Origin: VRUE01 sp963698085
Lineage (GTDB): Bacteria; Actinomycetota; Thermoleophilia; Solirubrobacterales; 70-9
Direction of reading: 5' to 3'
Assembly: GCA_963698085.1 (NCBI GenBank)
Contig: OY969122.1
Coordinates: 2,232,001-2,296,000, forward strand
DNA: 64,000 nucleotides
Translations under genes and position numbers: made by a program
Shown: one piece after another, positions 60,131 to 64,000 of the stretch
How positions within the stretch are numbered: the first letter of the stretch is position 1
How the letters are laid out: each line of letters opens with the position of its first letter
The notes under the pieces: model-generated
What the model saw: only the letters and a program-made list of their open reading frames with translations
The model's database searches: none
Told to the model about the DNA's origin: nothing

Positions 60131-61327
60131 ATGTACGCAACCCGCACCCGTCGCTCCCGTCCCGAGCCCTTCGCCATGCGTCCCGGCATCGCCGAGCGCC
60201 TCGGCCTGCCCTACATGGACGCCACGCTCGGCCTCGCGGCGCTGGCCCTGGTCGCCTTCAGCGTCTTCGTGCTCGAGGAGGCGACCCGCGGAGACGTGCC
60301 CGGCAGCCCGGGCTATTTCTACGACCGCCAGGCGATCTACGCCGTGATCGGCCTCCTCGGCATGTACCTGCTGGCGCGGATCGACTACTCGCGCTTCCGC
60401 GAGCTGCGGGTCGGGATCTACACCTTCCTCTGTGCCAGCGTCACGCTCGTCCTCTTCTTCGGCTTCGCGGCGCGCGGCTCGCGGCGCTCGTTCGACCTTC
60501 CCTTCTTCAGCTTCCAGCCATCGGAGCTGGGCAAGCTCCTGCTCGTACTGGCGCTTGCCGGCTTCGTCATCGATGGCGCCCGGCGGGGCTCGGCACGGCA
60601 GCGCACGGTGCGCTACCTCTGCCTCGGCCTTGCCCCGGCTGCGCTCGTCTTCCTGCAGCCGGACCTCGGCACCTCCCTGGTGTACGGGGCAATCACCCTC
60701 GCCGTGATGTACGTGGGGGGCGTCCCGTGGACGCACTTCGCGGTGATCGGCGCGGCTCTCGTCGCACTAGTAGGGCTCGTCCTCGTGATCGCTCCCGCAG
60801 TCGGGACGCCGATCTTGAAGGAATACCAGCAAGAGAGGCTTACCTCCTTTGCCGATCCCAGCGGGGACCCCAGCGACGCGGGCTACCAGCAAAACCAGGC
60901 CAAGATCGCCACCGGCTCCGGTGAGTTGACCGGGCGCGGCGATCGGGCCACCCAGACGCGGCTCGACTTTGTCCCTGAGCGGCACACCGACTTCATCTTC
61001 GCGGTGATCGGTGAGCGCTACGGATTCATGGGAGCCGCATTCGTCCTATCCCTATACGCCCTGCTGATCTGGCGGGCGCTGCGGATCGTGACGCTTTCGA
61101 AGAACTCATACGGGACCCTCGTAGCGGGCGGCATCGCCGCCATGCTGCTCTTTCAGGTCTTCGTCAACGTGGGGATGAACCTCGGGATCATGCCGATCAC
61201 CGGGATCCCCTTGCCTTTGCTGAGCTACGGAGGTTCCTCCGTGCTCGCGACGTTGTTGGCGTTGGGAGTGCTTCAGAGCATCCACGTGCAAGCGCGCCTC
61301 AGCCAGAAAGGCAGGTTCGCCTGGTGA
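60131..61327 (+). CDS. rodA: Peptidoglycan glycosyltransferase RodA
   Basis: SEDS-family polymerase of lipid II working with PBP2 (398 aa, ten spans). SFDLPFFSFQPSELGKLLLV is the SEDS signature, FLQPDLGTSLVYGAITLAVM follows it, RLDFVPERHTDFIFAVIGER is the large external loop, and GMNLGIMPITGIPLPLLSYG the C-terminal signature. ATG 60131 lies 3 nt after mrdA, so both are coupled. The first approximately 20 residues are Arg-rich; ATG 60176 is an alternative start. Confidence 0.94.
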   Translation: MYATRTRRSRPEPFAMRPGIAERLGLPYMDATLGLAALALVAFSVFVLEEATRGDVPGSPGYFYDRQAIYAVIGLLGMYLLARIDYSRFRELRVGIYTFLCASVTLVLFFGFAARGSRRSFDLPFFSFQPSELGKLLLVLALAGFVIDGARRGSARQRTVRYLCLGLAPAALVFLQPDLGTSLVYGAITLAVMYVGGVPWTHFAVIGAALVALVGLVLVIAPAVGTPILKEYQQERLTSFADPSGDPSDAGYQQNQAKIATGSGELTGRGDRATQTRLDFVPERHTDFIFAVIGERYGFMGAAFVLSLYALLIWRALRIVTLSKNSYGTLVAGGIAAMLLFQVFVNVGMNLGIMPITGIPLPLLSYGGSSVLATLLALGVLQSIHVQARLSQKGRFAW

Positions 61328-61381
61328 TCCCTAGAAGGGGACCCGGCCATGCGTACCTATCTGAACTGAGCTGAAACACAG

Positions 61382-63238
61382 ATGAAAAAAACCATCCTGG
61401 TGTCCGCCGATCGCGGCGAGACCCGTGTTGCCGTCCTCGAGTCGAAGACGAAAGGCGGCAAACGAGACGTGGCGGAGCTCTACATAGAGCGCCGCGGCCG
61501 GCGGTCGATCGTCGGCAATATCTACAAGGGGAAGGTCGACAACGTCCTCCCCGGTATGGAGGCCGCCTTCGTCGACATCGGCCTCGAGCGCAACGGCTTC
61601 CTGCACGTCGACGAGATCGTCCTGCCGGGCGGCGAGCAGGCGCGGAAGCGCGGCCGCGGCAGCGGCCGCAAGATCAGCGAGCTGATCAAATCGGGCCAGG
61701 AGATCCTGGTCCAGGTCGTCAAGGACCCGCTCAAGTCAAAGGGCGCACGGCTCTCGATGAACCTCTCGATCGCCGGCCGTTACCTCGTATACGCACCGCA
61801 GGGAAGCGGCGTCGGCGTCAGCCGGCGGCTGTCTGAATCCGAGCGCGACCGGCTGCGCAAGATGGTCGACCGCACTTACAAGGGACCCGGCGGGCTGATT
61901 GTCCGCACGGCCGCCCACGGTGCCAAAAAATCCGACTTCGTACGCGAGGTCGGCTACCTGCACAAGCTGTATGAGGTGCTCAAGCGGCGCGCCGAGAAGA
62001 CCAAAGGGCTGGGCCTGATCTTCCAGGAGGCCGACCTGCCGGTGCGGGTGCTGCGCGACGTCTTCCTCTCCGACTTCGAAAAAGCGGTGATCGACTCGCC
62101 CAAGCAGCTCGATCGGGTGACCAATTTCTTCCAGCGCACCGCGCCGGAGTTGGTCGACAAAGTCGAGCTGTACGAGGGTACGAAGCCGCTATTGGAGAAA
62201 TGGGGGATCGACAAGGAGATCGAGTCCACCCTCGTCCGCCGGGTCGACTTGCCTTCGGGCGGTTACCTGATCATCGATTACACCGAGGCGCTGACCGTGA
62301 TCGACGTCAACAGCGGCAGCTTCACCGGCCGCGGCAAAGGCGGCCTCGAGGAGACGATCACCAGGGTCAACACCGAGGCCGCCGATGAGGCGGTGCGGCA
62401 GCTGCGGCTGCGCGATATCGGCGGCATCATCGTCATCGACTTCATCGACATGGCGCGGGCGAAAAACCGCGACAAAGTGCTGAAAACGCTGCGCAAAGCG
62501 CTCGATGCCGATAAGTCAAAGAGCTATGTGGTGGAGGTTTCTCCGCTCGGATTAGTCGAGATGACGCGCCAGAACATCACCGACGGCGTGCGCGAGATTC
62601 TCACTGCACCCTGCCCGACTTGCGCCGGAGAGGGCGTCGTGCTCTCGGCCGAGACGGTGGCCCTGGAGGGGCTGCGCCAGATGCGCGAGATGGCCGCCGA
62701 GGATGCGGACGCCGAGGCGTTCCTGCTGCGGGTGAACCCGAAGGTGGCGGCGGAGCTGATCGAGCCCGACAGCGGTCTGGCCGAGCTCGAGGAGGAAACC
62801 GGGAGGCAGTTCCACTTCGAGGGCGGCGACGCGCTCGCGATCGACACCTTCGAGCTGGTCGAAGCGGGCAGCCGCGCCCAGATCGAGGAGCGGGCACTGC
62901 CCTTCAAGGTCGGCGAGGAGGTCCTGGTCACAATCGAGGAGCCGCACATGTACAACGCCGACGACGCGGTCGCGAGGATCGACTCCTACATCGTCAGCGT
63001 CAGCGGCGGCGGACCTTACGTCGGTGACCGCAAGATGGTGCGAATCGAGCGGGTCGAGCGGGCGGCAGCGGTTGCTTCGCTGCTTGCTGATCCGGCTGGC
63101 AACGGCGCCAACGGCGGCGGACCTGACGCATCGAAGTCCGAGGCTCTAGAATCCGCGCCCTCGCGCAGTAGCCGTCGTGGCCGCAGGGGTGGTCAGGGCC
63201 GGTCGCGCTCCACTTCACAGAGCGGCAAGGACGAATGA
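61382..63238 (+). CDS. rng: RNase E/G family ribonuclease
   Basis: Endoribonuclease for rRNA and mRNA processing (618 aa). S1 domain GNIYKGKVDNVLPGMEAAFV; 5'-sensor/RNase H-like parts; DNase I-like catalytic site with Asp in LTVIDVNSGSFTG and IIVIDFIDMARAKNR; zinc-link Cys pair in APCPTCAGEG. After residue 510 comes a TRAM-like RNA-binding segment (ALPFKVGEEVLVTIEEPHMY) and a basic, disordered tail (SSRRGRRGGQGRSRST). The S1 plus catalytic core fits RNase G size, with added TRAM end. The 54-nt gap behind rodA holds TATCTG but no good ribosome site. It overlaps rplU by 4 nt (ATGA). Confidence 0.93.
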   Translation: MKKTILVSADRGETRVAVLESKTKGGKRDVAELYIERRGRRSIVGNIYKGKVDNVLPGMEAAFVDIGLERNGFLHVDEIVLPGGEQARKRGRGSGRKISELIKSGQEILVQVVKDPLKSKGARLSMNLSIAGRYLVYAPQGSGVGVSRRLSESERDRLRKMVDRTYKGPGGLIVRTAAHGAKKSDFVREVGYLHKLYEVLKRRAEKTKGLGLIFQEADLPVRVLRDVFLSDFEKAVIDSPKQLDRVTNFFQRTAPELVDKVELYEGTKPLLEKWGIDKEIESTLVRRVDLPSGGYLIIDYTEALTVIDVNSGSFTGRGKGGLEETITRVNTEAADEAVRQLRLRDIGGIIVIDFIDMARAKNRDKVLKTLRKALDADKSKSYVVEVSPLGLVEMTRQNITDGVREILTAPCPTCAGEGVVLSAETVALEGLRQMREMAAEDADAEAFLLRVNPKVAAELIEPDSGLAELEEETGRQFHFEGGDALAIDTFELVEAGSRAQIEERALPFKVGEEVLVTIEEPHMYNADDAVARIDSYIVSVSGGGPYVGDRKMVRIERVERAAAVASLLADPAGNGANGGGPDASKSEALESAPSRSSRRGRRGGQGRSRSTSQSGKDE

Positions 63239-63693
63239 GCACGTACGCAGTCATAGAGAGCGGTGGCAAGCAGTACAAGGTCGAGAAGGGCAGCTCGCTG
63301 CTCGTCGACCGGCTTAGCGCCAAAGAGGGCGACAAAGTCGCCCTCCGCGCCGTGCTCTTCCGCGACAAAGAAATAATTGCCGAGCCGGTGGAGCTGGAGA
63401 AGGTCAAAGTCGAGGCGACCGTCGCCGAGCACCTGCGCGGGCCGAAGATCAAGGTCTTCAAATACAAGCCAAAGAAGGGCTACCGGCGCCGCGCCGGCCA
63501 CCGCTCCGAGCTGACCCGGCTCGAGGTGACCGAGCTCAAGCTCGGTAGCCGCAAAGTGGCGCCGGCCGAGAAAAAAGAGGCGGCCAAGCCGAAAGCCGAG
63601 GCCAAACCGAAAGCAGCTGCTAAAAAACCTGCTGCGAAGAAACCTGCGGCCAAAAAAGCCGCGACCAAAAAGGACTCCGACGATGGCTCATAA
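63235..63693 (+). CDS. rplU: Ribosomal protein L21 with Lys/Ala-rich C-terminal tail
   Basis: Large-subunit protein (152 aa; bacterial L21 is usually close to 100). The core MSTYAVIESGGKQYKVEKGS to IKVFKYKPKKGYRRRAGHRS is standard. From residue 110 a tail of (K/P/A)-type repeats follows: EKKEAAKPKAEAKPKAAAKK and PAAKKPAAKKAATKKDSDDG, a histone H1-like, disordered basic segment. ATG overlaps the end of rng by 4 nt and its own end overlaps rpmA by 11 nt, so the three are coupled. Similar tails are known in actinobacterial L21. Confidence 0.95.
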   Translation: MSTYAVIESGGKQYKVEKGSSLLVDRLSAKEGDKVALRAVLFRDKEIIAEPVELEKVKVEATVAEHLRGPKIKVFKYKPKKGYRRRAGHRSELTRLEVTELKLGSRKVAPAEKKEAAKPKAEAKPKAAAKKPAAKKPAAKKAATKKDSDDGS

Positions 63694-63934
63694 GAAAGGG
63701 CTCGGCTCCAGTCGCAACGGCCGCGAATCCAACCCCAACATGCTCGGGGTCAAGGTCTTCGCCGGCCAGAAGGTCAGCGGCGGCGAGATCATCGTGCGCC
63801 AGCGCGGCACGCGGTTCTGGCCCGGCGACGGTGTCGGCCTCGGCCGCGATCACACGATCTTTGCGACTCAGGCGGGGACTGTGCAGTTCAAGCCTTCGCG
63901 CAAGGGCCGCACGATCTCGGTTCTGTCGGACTAG
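63683..63934 (+). CDS. rpmA: Ribosomal protein L27
   Basis: Large-subunit protein at the peptidyl-transferase centre (83 aa). MAHKKGLGSSRNGRESNPNM is the conserved N-terminus; GEIIVRQRGTRFWPGDGVGL and the end QFKPSRKGRTISVLSD complete the family pattern. There is no cleavable N-terminal extension as seen in firmicutes. Last gene of the mreB to rpmA run; a palindromic repeat and a T-run follow. Confidence 0.96.
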   Translation: MAHKKGLGSSRNGRESNPNMLGVKVFAGQKVSGGEIIVRQRGTRFWPGDGVGLGRDHTIFATQAGTVQFKPSRKGRTISVLSD

Positions 63935-63940
63935 CGCTTA

Positions 63941-63977
63941 GGGAGGGGCGGGGTGTCCCTCCCGCTTGCTGGGTTTT
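63941..63977 (+). terminator. Palindromic repeat copy plus T-run after rpmA
   Basis: GGGAGGG (63941-63947) pairs with CCCTCCC (63957-63963) around a 9-nt loop and is followed after 9 nt by TTTTT (63973-63977), so it can act as an intrinsic terminator for rplU-rpmA. The 23-nt unit matches the clpX-valS copies in 21 of 23 positions. Confidence 0.7.
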
Positions 63978-64000
63978 TCGCCAGAAGCGCTTAGGCTGTC

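Overview
The window is about 64 kb of dense, high-GC bacterial chromosome with almost no intergenic space. Gene content and order point to a deep-branching actinobacterium of the Thermoleophilia / Solirubrobacterales type. The housekeeping run tig-clpP-(2 genes)-clpX-valS-folC-(2 genes)-ndk-maf-(HD-GYP)-mreBCD-mrdA-rodA-rng-rplU-rpmA, GTG/TTG starts, HxlR regulators, GMC oxidoreductase, DUF1015 and GH15 genes all fit. The lineage is an inference; no rRNA is present. I see no insertion sequence, prophage, CRISPR array or replication origin.

Layout. 1-555: 5' part of an exported PhoA-type alkaline phosphatase. 690-5920 (minus): a five-gene operon with one enzyme for each beta-oxidation step plus a class IV aminotransferase. 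5967-13913: small membrane protein, epimerase-like protein, 1-Cys peroxiredoxin, Nudix hydrolase, SDR, GMC oxidoreductase preceded by decayed ATR and OsmC genes, DUF1015 protein, tRNA-Pro, small proteins, MsrA. 13955-20143: large membrane glycosyltransferase-like protein, tRNA-Arg, a YiiX-like hydrolase, small membrane proteins, a secreted protein, a repeat protein, tRNA-His. 20261-30667 is the accessory part: a LuxR regulator lacking its ATPase half, signal peptidase I, FAD oxidoreductase plus methyltransferase, an HxlR-SCP2 regulator, a lower-GC modification-dependent restriction endonuclease, an acylphosphatase-LigD phosphoesterase fusion, an SDR and an NhaA-DsbA fusion. 30697-44221: Lon, HxlR, VOC protein, Ser/Thr kinase with TPRs, SET-domain protein, formate dehydrogenase plus class III alcohol dehydrogenase (C1 oxidation), lipoprotein, two winged-helix proteins, GH15 hydrolase, CtaG, and an MFS-type spermidine synthase whose 5' end holds a perfect 48-bp palindrome. 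44338-63934: protein quality control (trigger factor, ClpP, ClpX), ValS, FolC, Ndk, Maf, an HD-GYP signalling protein, then the cell-shape operon mreBCD-mrdA-rodA followed by RNase E/G, L21 and L27.

Two general features stand out. First, many genes have a TAnnnT-like -10 hexamer ending exactly 6 nt before the start codon, the geometry of leaderless mRNAs; other genes have good Shine-Dalgarno sites, so both initiation modes appear to be used. Second, four genes with convincing coding sequence lack a canonical start where one is expected (ATC, GTT, ATA, CTG). The best candidates for new biology are the single-gene restriction endonuclease (ScoMcrA-like head, SRA-like middle, PD-(D/E)XK end), the acylphosphatase-phosphoesterase fusion, the 48-bp palindrome, and a 23-nt palindromic repeat flanking housekeeping genes. 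All family assignments are from motifs read by eye; no database search was run.
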